Shown: positions 22,940 through 35,500, counted from the first letter of the stretch. The stretch: 64,000 bases of DNA from Cylindrodendrum hubeiense (GCA_014621425.1 JAANBB010000030.1:142021-206020); one strand, 5' to 3'. The notes: generated by a model from the letters alone, not told the origin. Numbers and translations are program-made.

Positions 22940-25900
22940 ATGAAAAAGACTAGCAAGCAGCTGGTGCTCAGCGGTCGCTTGAAGCCTGACGTTCGATTGG
23001 GCCTAGCGATTTCCGAATTCTCGCAACTCCTTGACGAGAATCGGCGGAAAGAATTCGCAACAATCCAAACAACTAAAAAGCACGTTATATCCGGCACAGA
23101 TATTATCAGACTCACCGAGGAGATTAACAAGGAGGGAGAAAGGCGTCATCGAACTTGGCGCCCCTATGGTACCAAAGTGGGTGCTTTACTTGTTAGACTC
23201 CAGGCATTTGCCAGCATCGGAGATGTGTTTGTTGGTGGAGCGCAAAATATGATTGCGAGCGGCGTATGGGGTGCTGTACGGGTCTGTCTCGAGGTGCGTT
23301 GATGAGCTGCGCATGCAAATAGCGCTCTCTACTTCTTCTTGTCATCTACTTCACCAGCTGCTAGCAAGAACTGAAGACTTCTAACGGATTCAAGGTTTCT
23401 GTTGGGTTCTTGTCCTTCTTTGAGAAATTATCAGCTTTGTTCATGAAATTAGGGACATCATGGACTCTTCACAAGGATTTTGCACAATTATTCCCGAAAT
23501 CTCCGGAGCTGCAGAAATACCTCTATGAATATCTTATTGTTCTGGTCAGAGTCTGTGGCGAAGTAGTCAGATTTACACAGAAGTCGTTTACTGCTCAGCT
23601 AGCGTCTTCGTTTTCTTCGACATTTGACTCGACTTTCGGCCCTTTCCAGTCTGAATTGGATCAGTGGGGGACACTCATACAACATAAGACACAACAACTT
23701 GCTATGCAATTGGCGATCGAGGCAGAGAACTCGGCTCTGGATCGCAGCAATGGCCTGTCACGCCTGATATCTGGAGAGTTTAGGAAATCGAAAATGCAGG
23801 ATACAAAGTCTCGACTTCTTCAGCAACTCTCGCCTGGCCAGGGCCAGTATGAGACTATATGGCGGCGCCATAGGCGCAAGGGAACTTGCCGATGGTTATA
23901 CAACACACCCGCGTACACATTATGGAGACAGAAGCGAGAATCATCAACCCTTTGGCTCACTGGTAACCTTGGCAGTGGGAAGACGGTTGCTATGGCGAAT
24001 GTTGTGGCTGACATCACCTTGGAGCAGCCATGTGCATTTTTCTTCTGTACATTTAAGGAGCCGAATACATTAACGGCGAGGAATCTGGTTGGAAGTCTTG
24101 CCTTTCAAATACTCGACAATCTACCAAATGAGGAAGCTCTCTGGGATACTGTGTCTGGGAATGACCTAAGCTTCTCGAACCTTAGTTCCGAAGGTATCAT
24201 CGACACCTTACTGTCCCTAATTCCTAAAGACAGGCGGTATCACCTTGTCTTGGATGGACTTGAGGATGTTGAAGATGAAGAGGTCAAGGACATACTCATT
24301 TCTTTGGAACGCATGATGCAATCTCGCATCGTCCTGCTGTGTTGTTCATGTAGAACAGGAGCACGATTCCAACGCATTGCACTTACGCATCTTCGTTCAG
24401 ATCACTTGATTCCGCTCAACGACCAGTCCCACAATGATGAGATTAAGGAGTTTATAAATAAGGAGGTGGAACGCCGAAACAGCTCAAGGCATCTTAAGCC
24501 TGAGCTGGAGGCTTTGGTAAAGAAGCAACTGATTGCCGGATCTCGGGGAATGTAAGTATCCATGTTGTCCTAACAAATATGCGTTCCTAACTTGGCATAG
24601 GTACCTATGGGTGTCGCTACAACTTGACACTATTTTCCCCACATATGATACTGTTGTTACCACGGACGAAGATACCCTCAACATCATAACTAATCTACCG
24701 AAAGATCTCCCTGAGGCATTCGAAAGGGCGCTTGACAGAGTCATTGACAAGAGATATGGCGACAAGATCTTGAAGCTCACTGCAGCGGCCATCGATCCAC
24801 TAAATATTGACGAATTAAGAGTGGCACTGACCATCACCCCTGGTGAACCAGTATGGCATCCCACCATGCTCCCACAGGATGGCTCGCAGCTTGTGTCCCT
24901 CTGTGGCGGCAATCTCTTGGAGCTGGATGAGGAAGACAATAAGGTGCGGTTCATCCACCAAAGTGTCCTCGTATATCTCGTTTCATCCACTTCGGAACAT
25001 CCCGGCCCCTCATCCTATCACTTCTCCCTGGAGGATGCCGATTTTTTCATGGGGCTGCTATGTGTCACATACCTCAGTTTCCCCATTTTCGACACTCGAA
25101 TGACTATCCAGAGGAAGATCAGATCTTCTGAGGTTGCAGATAAGGTTGCAGCAGCTGCAGCATCGGATCATTCTCTGGTAGATCGTCTAGCTCGGTATCT
25201 CTTGTCTAAAAAACAATCAGATACCAGCTACGATTTCGATATTGGACGTGTCGCCTCAGAGCTTCAGGCATATGCGTTACAGCATGAAGAATTATCCAAG
25301 TGTTTCCTCCCTTATGCTGCTAGCAATTGGCTCGTACATACTCGAGCTTTCGAAGAAGACAAAGCTATAGACGTCTGGCTTCTCTGGCAGAGACTCGTGG
25401 AAGACGAGCTGACGCATGTCAACGTACCGTTTCTGGCACCGAGAAAAGATCCCATCTCAGCTTTGCATTGGGCGATTTCAAATTCCCACGGTGGCTTATT
25501 TCTTTACGTCTTGACCACTACGGTTCTCCATTCTGGACATATTCTAGACCTGCTTCCCCACGATTCTGACGGACCCTTATTATCTGGGACCATCCGAAAC
25601 ATCTGGCTAGGAGATATTATGGCACAATATTTGGCCTTTGGTTTTCGCAGCCCTAGGTCAATCCGACTCCTCGTTAACCTTGGAGCTAATCCGATTAAAC
25701 CGCATCACAAAACAGCCAGGCGTCCGCTGGATATCATTTTTTCGAGAGTTTCTGATCCTAGTACGGATTCAATGCTGGAGATTCTCCTTAAAATTCCTGC
25801 CGTTTCGGGGACTGTTCGCAGCTCCTGTAGTCCAGCAGTGCTTGACAAACTTGTACGGGAGGACAATCACGTCACTTTAGGACACATATTACTCCATCAC

Positions 25901-26998
25901 CCCTGTCTTGATGTACATTACCGCGGATGCTCACCTCTTGGTCTTGCTGTGGCTGATGGCAATTTGGCTCTAGCAAATGAGCTGATCACAGCCGGAGCAG
26001 ATCCCTCAAAGGCTTTGATGTTCCAGAAGCCAGCAGTCCAGGTGGCCTTGGAAATGAAACGACTTGATTTACTTGAGTTGCTCGGGCAGTCTAATAACGC
26101 TGTGAACCAGCCAACATCCGATGGCACATGTCTGCTTTGGCTTGCTGCTCGCCGGATGAGTGACGACTGGGCACTGCTTCTACTTAAACTTGGCGCTGAT
26201 CCTAACGCTGGGCCGTTCATATACTCCAATCTCGAGGAGGATGATACTTTCGACGCCTCCCTCGAGAGATACCCACTTCAAGTGGCCCTAATGCGTGATA
26301 GAACAATAGTCTCCCTGGAACTCATCCACCATGGTGCCAAGGTCAACCCCACAGTCGGCCCATCACCGCTCGATCTCGCTATTGAAGCAGGAAACCGCAT
26401 AGTCATAGCCAAGTTGCTCGAACTTGGCGGTAAAGGTGACCTACAGACAAAACAGATGTCAGAACTGTTTTCGCCTGGTTGCACCGCTCTTGGAATCGCC
26501 TGTAAAATGTTTCTTGATTTTCGCACCCCATTGGATCCAGAATTACGGCAAATTGGAGCAGTCTCCTCAGGAGTTCATGGAGTGCATCCTCTAGCAGGAT
26601 CTGTGAACCACGTCGGAGTCGAGGAGTTGATAAATATTATCGAAGTTCTGCTCAAAGATGAGAACGATGAGAGCATCAACACTCAAGATCTTGACGGCAA
26701 TACCGCATTGCATCATGTGGCCAAGAGCGGCATGCTAAATCTCGAATGTCTGCTCCGTTCTAGGGCTAACCCAAACATTCAGAACCTTGCCGGAGAATCC
26801 CCACTCTTCGCCGCTTTGTCAAGCTTGAAGCTATCCTCGCAGTTGGCTATGACTGTGATCCCACTCCTCAAGGGAGGGGCTGATCCAAATGCCCGCACTG
26901 TGAACGGAACTTCCCTTCTCGAAGTTGCCTCTGCGGCTATAAAGATTGAGCAGGAGGTTGTTTCGCTATTGGTGGAAGCTGGTGCGATACGAATATAA
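22940..26998 (+). CDS. NACHT NTPase with C-terminal ankyrin repeats (fungal NLR-like)
   Basis: Three exons: 22940-23293, 23395-24551 and 24601-26998 (donors GTGCGT and GTAAGT). They join in frame to 1302 aa. The N-terminus is the helical domain common in fungal NACHT proteins (SVGFLSFFEKLSALFM region). The P-loop GNLGSGKT is at about residues 308-315, with a Walker B-like LVLDGLEDVEDEE and a downstream CCSCRTG sensor region. The C-terminal half from about residue 780 is ankyrin-like, with LVNLGANP, AGADPSKA and GNTALHHVAKSG. This is the STAND architecture used in fungal heterokaryon incompatibility and innate immunity: nucleotide-driven oligomerisation, with repeats sensing the ligand. No known effector domain (HET, patatin or similar) is recognised at the N-terminus. 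It is intact, unlike the related genes on both sides. Confidence 0.85.
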
Positions 26999-27530
26999 CA
27001 GCAGGGAAAGCAATTTATTACTGCGCAGAGTAAATAGTAGACCGGTACTTAATAGCAAACACCCAAAGCATCAGGTAAAAAATATGATGAAGATTGTGTC
27101 AGTGACATTACACAGAGCGATTTATGCATCCCCCTACTGTGTGAATTGGGTTATCATGCACGTCAATCGACTATACTGAAGATAAACCGGATGGGGCCGT
27201 TATTCCAAGGAACCCGAAATTCTAGACCGCGGCTTCGAAATGCCCGATGGGTTATTTGGAGGATTAACTTCGCGTCCACAAAACTGCAACATGATTGAGC
27301 CGCTTTCTTAGCATGGCGGACCCGGGCATGCATTTGAAGCTTGCTACATTTGCGTTTGTGTCTAACTCACCATTGATGTGAACACACAAATTGTTCCACC
27401 AATGCATTTTACCTAGACCCTCACCTAAGCCTGCTTTGTGGATATTGCTTCCCCCTTTTCTGTGGGGTTTTGAGTCTGCTATCACCGGCTTGTTAAGGCG
27501 GCACTTTATGCAAAGAGGTCTTAATCGCTT

Positions 27531-27796
27531 GTCAAGACATCCAGGTCGAACCAAAAGTTTGACGAGGAGATTGATCGACTTGGCCACCAGCCCCACGATA
27601 GTATGACTTGGGCAACGAAGGCCTGAATAAAACACGAGGAATGTGATAAGGCTGTGAGATTATGGGACCTTGATACTATAAAACTGATCAGGGCAGGGAG
27701 GACAAATGTCAAGTATTTCCTATTCAAGTGTGAGCTGCTGACTGCTGAGCAAATCTGGATGCTTCCGAGTCTTATTCTACGAAATATCACGAAATA
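27531..27796 (+). pseudogene. Degenerate coding fragment, unknown family
   Basis: One plus-strand frame reads as a charged, protein-like peptide (FDEEIDRLGHQPHDS, HEECDKAVRLWDLD, VKYFLFKCELLT) and ends at TAG 27794-27796. It is interrupted by a single TGA in mid-fragment that one C-to-T change from CGA would explain. The reading frame cannot be extended upstream. It could derive from a transposon or an accessory gene; the family is not recognised. Confidence 0.35.
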
Positions 27797-27839
27797 GATC
27801 TGGATAGTGAGTGGGGGAAGTTACCGCAAAAAGGCTGGA

Positions 27840-27978
27840 GGAGCGGGGCCGGCTCGGCGGGCAGATAAAAGGGAAGGTCTCCAACCAGAGTGTTGGAGAG
27901 GCATCTTTCAATGACGCATGAATCTTCATGAGAGATAACTTGTGAAGGAACGAGACCTTCCCTAGCCCTACTAATCAC
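27840..27978 (-). repeat. Inverted-repeat arm, left copy
   Basis: Read on the minus strand from about 27,975, this copy begins with the block AGGGCTAGGGAAGGTCTCGT and continues through GGTTGGAGACCTTCCCTTTTATC and a GC-rich end. The same order of blocks appears on the plus strand at about 32,088-32,215. Both copies run outward from a 4.1 kb central segment containing the 2-oxoglutarate oxygenase. The identity is highest in the first 30 bases and patchy afterwards. Confidence 0.55.
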
Positions 27979-28249
27979 AGAGCCTCTTTTAATTCTACGT
28001 CATTTATATTGAACCTACCCTATACCATATTCCTTAGATATGGGATGGACATTGACTAAAACTAGCGGTAAACAAGCCATGTCCCGAGGTAGTCATGAAC
28101 ACGAAGGAACGGAATAGCCTCCATGAGTGTTGATGGCTAAGGCGTGGCAATATTGTATACACGAGCCGTAGATTATATCTTGGTCTGACTTATTCGCGAG
28201 TCCATGTTGTGCTGAATAATATTGAGGCTTAAGTTTAAGACATACATGT

Positions 28250-29480
28250 TCAATCGTAAACGTTAACCCAGGTGCTCGGCGGGTCCCATCGACGTTCAGT
28301 CGCTCTTGCCTCCTCCTCTGTAGTATCCTTTGAGACATAAAACTCTGCCTTGAGTCTCCCGTCCAGCCAATTGTAGGACGAAACAGCATCACTCCAGAAG
28401 TCGCCCAAATTTGGCATCCATTTACCGTCTATCTCACAGCCCGGTAAAGCGTTGATAAGGACTTTTGGGTCGGGCTGGCCAAAGTAGACGATAGAAAACC
28501 GGTCAACCACGTCACAATCTGGTTTAAACCCTTCCTGCATCATCGCCTCACGCGGCGCAGTAAATTGGTGTAGTGCGCTCTTCCAGCGGCCGTTGGTCTG
28601 GCGCTCAAGCATTTCGCCGACATTGAGCACAACTGTACCGCGCTTGGGGATAACGGGCTTAAAGACACTGTCATCGTGAATCTCAAGCCCACCAACCTCG
28701 TCCTGGAATAGTAGCGTTAGGCCACCAATGTCAGTGTGTGCGTTTGGTGGGCGTTGCTGGTGCGAATGGAGCGGGGCGAGAGACATGCTCGGGTAGTGAA
28801 TGAGACTGACGTGGGCGTCGTTGCGTGACTGTTGCCTGCAGAGCAGGTCCTCATCCTGAAGCCCCAAAACATCGCCGAACACTCTGAGCAAGCTTTGCTG
28901 GAGTTTGATGCACTCGGTCCACCAGAGTTCTTGGAATGCGCGAAAGCCAGGCAGTCTCTCCTCTGGTATCCAGATATTCAGCCCTGCTTCACTCTCAGGA
29001 AATGGGTTGCCCATTTCAAACGTCTCCTTGCGCTCCAAAAAAGTTGCTCTTGGCTTCTGAATCTCGTTGCCGTCGAATATCGGCTGCGTGTCGTGTTCGA
29101 TACTGTCGGCGATGTATCCTCGATGGTTTTCGGGCGTGTTCTTCGCCGGGTGCTTGGCCTGCAATTTGACATCGAGGGGAAGAGAAAAGAGGCGTCGAGC
29201 CTACTCTTCATGTTAGAAAGTTCCTTCCATAGACAATTCTGCCATCACGACTTACCCAAACAAACGCATCGTCGACCATGCGTTGAGGGACGCTGTGGTT
29301 TTCCAAGTACACGAATCCGTAAGTCTGGAATCCCATGTCAAGCTGGTTCCTCGCTTCCTCGCGTTGTTTCCAGTCTCCATTGAGCGCTGCGAAGTCGATG
29401 ATTGGCATATCGATTGGTATTTCGACGGACGCGGCACCTACGGCCTCTGTCTTGTGGTGAGAGGTATCCAATATGTGCAT
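28250..29480 (-). CDS. 2-oxoglutarate/Fe(II)-dependent oxygenase (isopenicillin N synthase-like)
   Basis: Two exons, 29480-29256 and 29200-28250, with a 55 bp intron (donor GTAAGT), give 391 aa. The N-terminal DIOX_N-type region (MPIIDFAAL, YGFVYLENHSVP) is followed by the 2OG-FeII fold. The iron ligands are HTD in NAHTDIGGLTLLFQD and a distal His in SALHQFTAP; the 2-oxoglutarate-binding Arg-x-Ser is seen in DRFSIVYF. All key residues are present, so activity is expected. Fungal members hydroxylate or desaturate small molecules in secondary metabolism or detoxification; the substrate cannot be inferred. It stands alone among relics and repeats, and no biosynthetic backbone gene lies next to it. 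Confidence 0.88.
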
Positions 29481-30003
29481 AATTTGGACATAAGCAGTTT
29501 GTGCAGTCGTGAAGATCTTTTGGGTTTGAATTTTCTATCCTCTGGAACACTTTGAACTTGATTCAATGCTCAGATTATATATGTTGCTTCCGAGGGTATC
29601 GGAAAGAAAGCGGGGGAGGGGATGAGTAGGGCTGTACAGCGGGGTGGTGATCGGATCAGTGCTTGCACATGCATCCATCGGGTAGTGCACTCTACACACC
29701 AATTCGCTCGCCTGATAAGTTGGGTCATTCTAAATGGATTGCCAAGCTATTATAGCTTACCGGTGTACGCAGTGCATCAATACTCGCGCTGTATCCTAAG
29801 GTATCCCAAGGTATCCAATGCAGTCAGCACCTCAACCAATGATAAGTGAGATGTCATTTCAAACTTAGCTTCTCTCCGAGCAATAGAATTACGTGGAAAT
29901 ATCGTGACCGACGATGGCAACCCTCCTGTACGGCTCGTCACGCAACCGCCACATTCCCATTGGTGCCTCCCCCACGTTTTGGTCTTCCTGGACAGGCATT
30001 CAA

Positions 30004-30022
30004 TACCCGGGTACCCGGGTAC
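30004..30022. repeat. Short palindromic tandem repeat (ACCCGGGT units)
   Basis: The self-complementary unit ACCCGGGT occurs twice in a row, followed by a partial ACC, so both strands read alike. It lies in non-coding sequence. Confidence 0.6.
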
Positions 30023-30980
30023 CGTCGGACGGCCCGCAAGTGGAGCGGGGTGCAGAAAGGTGACTCTGGCTGCATGAATGAGAACCTTCTGGGCTTTCAA
30101 TCTCGTCAAATCCATGTACCTCCTCCCTTCTGCACCGGCATTGGCATACCGGGCGGGCTGACCGAGTGCGGGGCTCGGGGGAAGAAGTGCAGTAGTCAAT
30201 CGTCGCTTCGCACGAATAAGGATGCTTTGATCTTGGGGAATCCGCTCACTGGTATCATTTACACCCGACCGGTTGCTACTGGACTGACTTCCAGTGGGGG
30301 TCACAGAGTCTAGAGCCAAATAGACGTGATGCCCAAAATCATACGTACGCTGACAAAATATCACATCTTCTTTCGAATCCATATCGAGAGAAGTAGCGTT
30401 CTGCCCAGTGCTGTTCAGCAATTGTAGAAATCTTGAACGTCATGCCTACCTCTTTTAAACTTATCATATGACTCCTGTTGTGCCACGTCGTCGGTTCAGT
30501 GACAGCTTTATTCGGCTGGCCTGAGCCACCAAATAGCTAGATTGTGCTTCTAACATGACCTAAATCTCACATTCTATAATAAATTTTATTGCTAAAAATC
30601 TGATGAATAACAATAGCCCATGCTGTGAGAGGATTAAATGAGGCTTGCAAGTGAACTCTTCAGCTATAGAGGATTCCTCGCACTGTCTTCTCCATTCACT
30701 TGATACTGCTCATCTACCAGCAACGATTTCAAATGAAGTTTGAGCTTATATCTATAATACGATTTGAAGATTAACGAAAACGGTCTTGCAGCTGCGGAAG
30801 GGGGCGGTTTGCAGGTACATGTGCTGTTCCATGGCTCCTCGCTCATAGAAGGAAGCACATCAAGATCACAAGAAGGGACTTGAAGGGACTTGACGCTGCG
30901 GCAGAACGCTCTACGCCAGATTTGTTTCTTCAACGTTTGAGAGAAAGCATAGATACACTCAAGGCTTCTAACTACATGAT

Positions 30981-31016
30981 GTCAGAAGGAACAGGGATGT
31001 CAGAAGGAACAGGGAT
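30981..31016 (+). repeat. Exact 18 bp tandem duplication
   Basis: The unit GTCAGAAGGAACAGGGAT is present twice head to tail without mismatch (30981-30998 and 30999-31016). It lies just upstream of the AGGATCCGGAAC repeats. Confidence 0.75.
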
Positions 31017-31042
31017 ATCTACTACGGAACGGGATTCCCTTC

Positions 31043-31096
31043 AGGATCCGGAACAGAACGGGATTTCGGTCAGGATCCGGAACGAGGATCCGGAAC
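31043..31096 (+). repeat. Three copies of a 12 bp repeat, AGGATCCGGAAC
   Basis: Perfect copies start at 31043, 31072 and 31085. Related GGAACGGGAT words lie between and before them. They precede a TATA-like box by about 40 bp, so they could be upstream elements of an old mobile-element promoter. Confidence 0.65.
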
Positions 31097-31136
31097 GGAT
31101 CCGTATTTCCTAACCTTCCTACTAGCCCTAGATATC

Positions 31137-31146
31137 TATATAAAAG
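31137..31146 (+). promoter_or_regulatory. TATA-like element
   Basis: The sequence TATATAAAAG matches a strong TATA box. It follows the 12 bp repeats and is itself followed, about 85 bp on, by an ATG opening a 49-codon frame (31231-31380). It may be the core promoter of a mobile-element remnant; no transcript evidence is available. Confidence 0.3.
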
Positions 31147-32087
31147 ACAGTCTGTAAGACCGTCATCTAGATAGAAGGGCAAGAGATTCCATCGTCAAAT
31201 TGCAACACATTCATTTATACAGTTCAATACATGATTGATGCAACTGTGGAAGGTTGCTTTGGTGCAACTTTCACGCGGCAACCACCAGACCCAAATACAA
31301 AGCCAGCTCAGATCGGGGACCAGGGTGTTGAAGTTGCCTTACGACAGCACGACTCAACAATTGTCCCTGGTTCCGAATAAAACATTCAGAACGCTTGGGC
31401 AAGGGCTATTTGAAATATAGCGCCAGGATTAACAATGTCGAAAAAGTTACTTCGAGCTTGGATTAGAAGTGCTAAAAAGAATACATCGCCGAAGGGACAC
31501 GACTTATACACCGAGACAGACAACCCGTTCAAGATTCTTAACAATATGTCTGGAATTAACTTGACTAAACTGAACGAGCGATGAGTATTGATTGGAATGA
31601 AGGCAGAGAATTCCTCTTAGCATCCCTGGATGAGATGGATGTAGAATAGGTGTGGATGGTCTGTTCGAGGCACATACTCCGTCATTCCGACAGATGAGTT
31701 TCGCCGCCAAAATAATTCCCATTTTTCTGTCTATCACTCATACACTGAAGCAGCGGGGAAAGGATCGTAGCCCAACACCAAAGTAAATGCCCTCCCCCGG
31801 AAAATTCCCAATCAAGTGTCGGCAGCAAGTCTCCCTGGGTCGGGTGTGCGCGTAGGCCACAGCTAGAGCTATCGGCTACAACCTCTTGATTCTAGGTTCA
31901 AAGGGAAGGAAAGCATATAATTAGATGCGTGGCTGAAAGAATGATGGTCTTCGCGTTGGCAAGGCGTTGAAAACCGTGAATGATATGACGAAAATCCTGA
32001 CCTCAAAGACTCAGGCGCGACTAACAACAAAGAAAAATCGAGGGAAAATGTGAATTAACACAAATAATACAAAATTAAAAGGGCTCT

Positions 32088-32215
32088 GCTAGGAGGGCTA
32101 GGGAAGGTCTCGTTCCTTCACCAAGCTATCCTTTCAGAAGGTATCTCTGGTGTGTTGATGCTTGATGATCCTTAAGGTCTCCGGTCGGAGACCTCCCCTT
32201 TTATCCGCCCTTCCG
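32088..32215 (+). repeat. Inverted-repeat arm, right copy
   Basis: This plus-strand copy starts with GAGGGCTAGGGAAGGTCTCG and continues through GGTCTCCGGTCGGAGACC (itself a perfect palindrome) and CCCCTTTTATCCGCCC. It matches the minus strand of 27,840-27,978 in the same order. It ends about 350 bp before the start of the NACHT pseudogene. Confidence 0.55.
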
Positions 32216-32567
32216 AGCGGCCCCACATTTCCGGCCTTTCCTGCCCGAAGCGGCAATCCCCGCCGCTTCAACACGCACCTTGAAGAATGTCACGCTGACA
32301 ACAAAGAAGCCGTTCTGAAGCTGGCTAGCGTGCTGGTTACAATGGCTATTCATCTAAAACCTTTCTTATTCGTCAAGCCGCATTTTTTATGTCGGCTTAG
32401 CTGTGGTCCAATCGCCAGTGCAGCTGTGCCTTGCCATCACATGATGGAGCAAGGCAGAATCAGGCATACCAGGCTGTGCCTATTATTCAAGGAACACCCC
32501 GCCCAAGCCCATACCACAAAGACCTTCTCACATCACCGCAATGTCACCGAGATAATCGTCTCAAGCG

Positions 32568-35500
32568 ATGACCTCTCAGCTACCGCCACCACATTCCGAG
32601 GACGGTTCCTTATCACGTCTGCCCGACGTCGCCATCGGGCAGACGGGCGCTGTCAAGGACCTCGAGGACACGGTTACAAGATTCCAAACCTTTCTCACCA
32701 ATGACGATCGGAAAACTCTGGAGTATCTGGATGGGTCTTCATACGACACGCAGTCAATTATAACTTTTACAGCAATGCTGGATACCCTGGACCCGAATCG
32801 CAGGGGCAGAAGCATAGCCACAAAGCTTTCTTGCTTTCTTCAGACCATTCAGCAATTCTCTCCAGTGGTCGAGACTTTGGTTACGTCCAATCCCCGAATA
32901 GCAGCTCTTATATGGGGTTCCATCAAGCTGACATTTGTTGTACGTAAGCGCAATGGCGGTCATGAGTTTTGCTGATATCAATGGCAGTTACTTGCCAATT
33001 TCACGTCGTACTTTGAACCCTTTGTGGCGCTACTTCATGGGTTCGGTTCGCTTTGTTCACTATTCGCCGAGTATCAAGTTCTTTACATAAAATCATCACG
33101 TTTGAGAGATTCAATCTGCAGGTTTCATACCGCCGTCATCACTTGCTGTGAACAGATTGTCGTTACTGTTCACCGTCCACGTAAGTTCCTGGGTGAATTG
33201 TGCGGATATAGCTCATGTTCTAATATGCCATAAAGTGAGATCACAAGCCTGGAAAGCTTTGACTCAATCCTTCCAGACAGAGCTCCGTGCATATGTGGAC
33301 AACATAAGAGCAGAGGTGGAGATTGTCCAACAAGACATACATCTTGCCAAAGCGCAGTCCGACTATGAAGAGCAGAAATCGCAGTCCAAGGAGCGACAAG
33401 AATCCGCAGCAAATCGCAACCAGCTAGTTAAATGGTTGTCCAATACAAACACAGAACTCCAGGCTTTTAAAGAACAGCAACGCCTGCGAGCAATAGGTAC
33501 AGTCTATATGTTAGTACAGAATTATGAGCTGGTTTAATTTCCAATCATAGGTGAAAAGCGGCACCGTTTGCTCCAGAACCTGTCGTCGCACAATTTTGTC
33601 ACAGCATTCAGCAATGCTCGAAACAAACGCCATTTCGGTACAGCCGAATGGATACTCAACACACAGGAGTTCATTGATTGGTATGGGAGCGATGACACAT
33701 CTATTTTACACGTCACGGGGAAAAGTGAGTTTCAGATCTTTCACATTTGTCACAGTTGCGGGCTTTTAATATTGATTATTCTTGAAGTTGGATCTGGAAA
33801 ATCCATATTAGCGTGAGTACTCCGGCCTTGGTCCCTCGATCATTAGCATTCAACCCCATTATGGCTGACTAGTTGCGTTTTTAGATCAACAGTTGTTGAT
33901 TACCTCTGCCAGAAAAAAGGTCCTCGCCAATTCATCTCATTCTTCTTCTGTCGATTTGACCAATATGATGGGCTCCAATCAGATACAATCACTCGATCTT
34001 TGCTACAGCAGCTATTGACTGCCTTTCCATTTGATAAACTCGATTATCGAGCCGATTCTGCGATTATTGATCTCCTCGAAGAAGCACAAAGAGGAAATTT
34101 CTCTCTCACTCTGCTAGAAGAGCTATACTACCAAGCCACCCTTCTTTACGAAGAGGTTTTTGTTGTCTTGGAGGGCATTGATGAGACTCGCCTCGATGAG
34201 CAACGATCATTGTTCGCATTCTTCTCAACTCTTATCAATAAAGACGTGAGACCGCCCAAGATTAAACTGCTATTTTCATGCAGGGAAACTACGACGTCAG
34301 ATGTAGATCGATTCTTTCCTTCTGCCTTGCGATTGATCACGGGTTCCACAGATACCAGCGCAGACAATATGGCATATGCGGAAGATGTTCTTCGAGCTAG
34401 GCAGTCGACAAATGAATTGGCTGTTGAGGATAGAAGTTTGATTGAGAGAATTCGTGATGCCCTTGCATCAAAAGAAGAAGGGACGTAAGTATTACATTTC
34501 CAGAATAACTTCTTCTCGTCCCCTGAGACCTGGCGGCTAATCATTTGCACAAATTAGGTTTATCTGGCTTCCTCTGCCGATTGATGACAAGCCTTGTTAG
34601 AAATCCCTACAGACCTCTCCGCGACCTTCGACCGAGCACTTAGTCGAATAATGCAACATCACCAGCAGGACATTGCACAGAATATCTTTAGATGGACTGC
34701 AGTTGTACGTCAACCCCTTACTCTAGCTCAACTTCAAGAAGCTCTATCTCTCGACGTCGGCCAGTTGAGCAAGGAGCAAGGAAGACCAACACAGACTATC
34801 AAACAAATCGGGTTTCGTGTCAGAACCTAGTCTACTTCGAAGAGGGAGATGGAACTATCCATTTCAGCCACCACTCTATTCGGGAATTCCTTTTGCGCCC
34901 AGATGCGGGCCCCTTTCGGAATTTCCATGTCAAGTTGACGATTTCGATCACCACGTGGGTGAAATCTGCGTTACATACCTCAACTTTCACAACTTCGGCA
35001 CAGCGTTGGAGACGAAGCTACAAAATGAATCTGTCCATACGCTTAAAATACCCATGCCAGAAATGACAGAACAGAGTCTGAAAACGGCACTTCCCTGGCT
35101 GATGGGAGCTCAAATTGCACGTCTAGCAAAGTTCGCGGTAAAACCAACGTCGCGTTCATATGACCCAATTCCGATTCTAGATTCACCGATAGATCGAGTG
35201 ACCTCGAGATCGATGTCATATCCGTTTCTAGACTATGCGGCAAACAACTTCTTTCTTCACATTAGGTCTTTTTGCGGGGCAGGATCGAAAACATGGGGTA
35301 CCCTAAGTCGGATTATTACTCATTCTCCCATGGCGGAAAAAATGCCTTAGATGGACCTGAACTAGCGATCTTCCTTTCTAAAAGTGATGCCCATTGATGG
35401 TCACTTTGAAACTAATGTTTGGCAAACACTAAAGTGGTACAAATATGACACCTCTCCTTCATCTTCTCTAGTATTTGCTGCCTACTATGCTGGTGGTTCC

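Larger units (their letters stand above)
26999..28249. other. Gene-free stretch with a coding relic and one arm of an inverted repeat
   Basis: Downstream of the NACHT-ankyrin gene no intact gene is present. A broken coding fragment (27531-27796) and a repeat copy (27840-27978) are listed separately. The remainder shows nothing I can assign. Confidence 0.5.
29481..32567. other. 3.1 kb gene-poor, repeat-rich stretch
   Basis: No supported protein-coding gene. It contains a short palindromic run (30004-30022), two tandem repeat clusters (30981-31016 and 31043-31096), a TATA-like element (31137-31146) and the right inverted-repeat arm (32088-32215). The mix of short repeats and a promoter-like element suggests remains of mobile DNA, but no transposase or polyprotein could be read. 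Confidence 0.45.

Noticed and set aside
29777..30421. A 214-codon open frame on the minus strand
   Set aside because: No ATG context, domain or splice pattern supports it; it crosses the ACCCGGGT palindrome and the opposite strand is also open, which is typical of chance in this composition.
32162..32704. Possible zinc-finger or BED-type protein upstream of the NACHT pseudogene
   Set aside because: A HLEECHADN stretch looks finger-like, but the needed cysteine pair is missing and the frame begins inside the inverted repeat.
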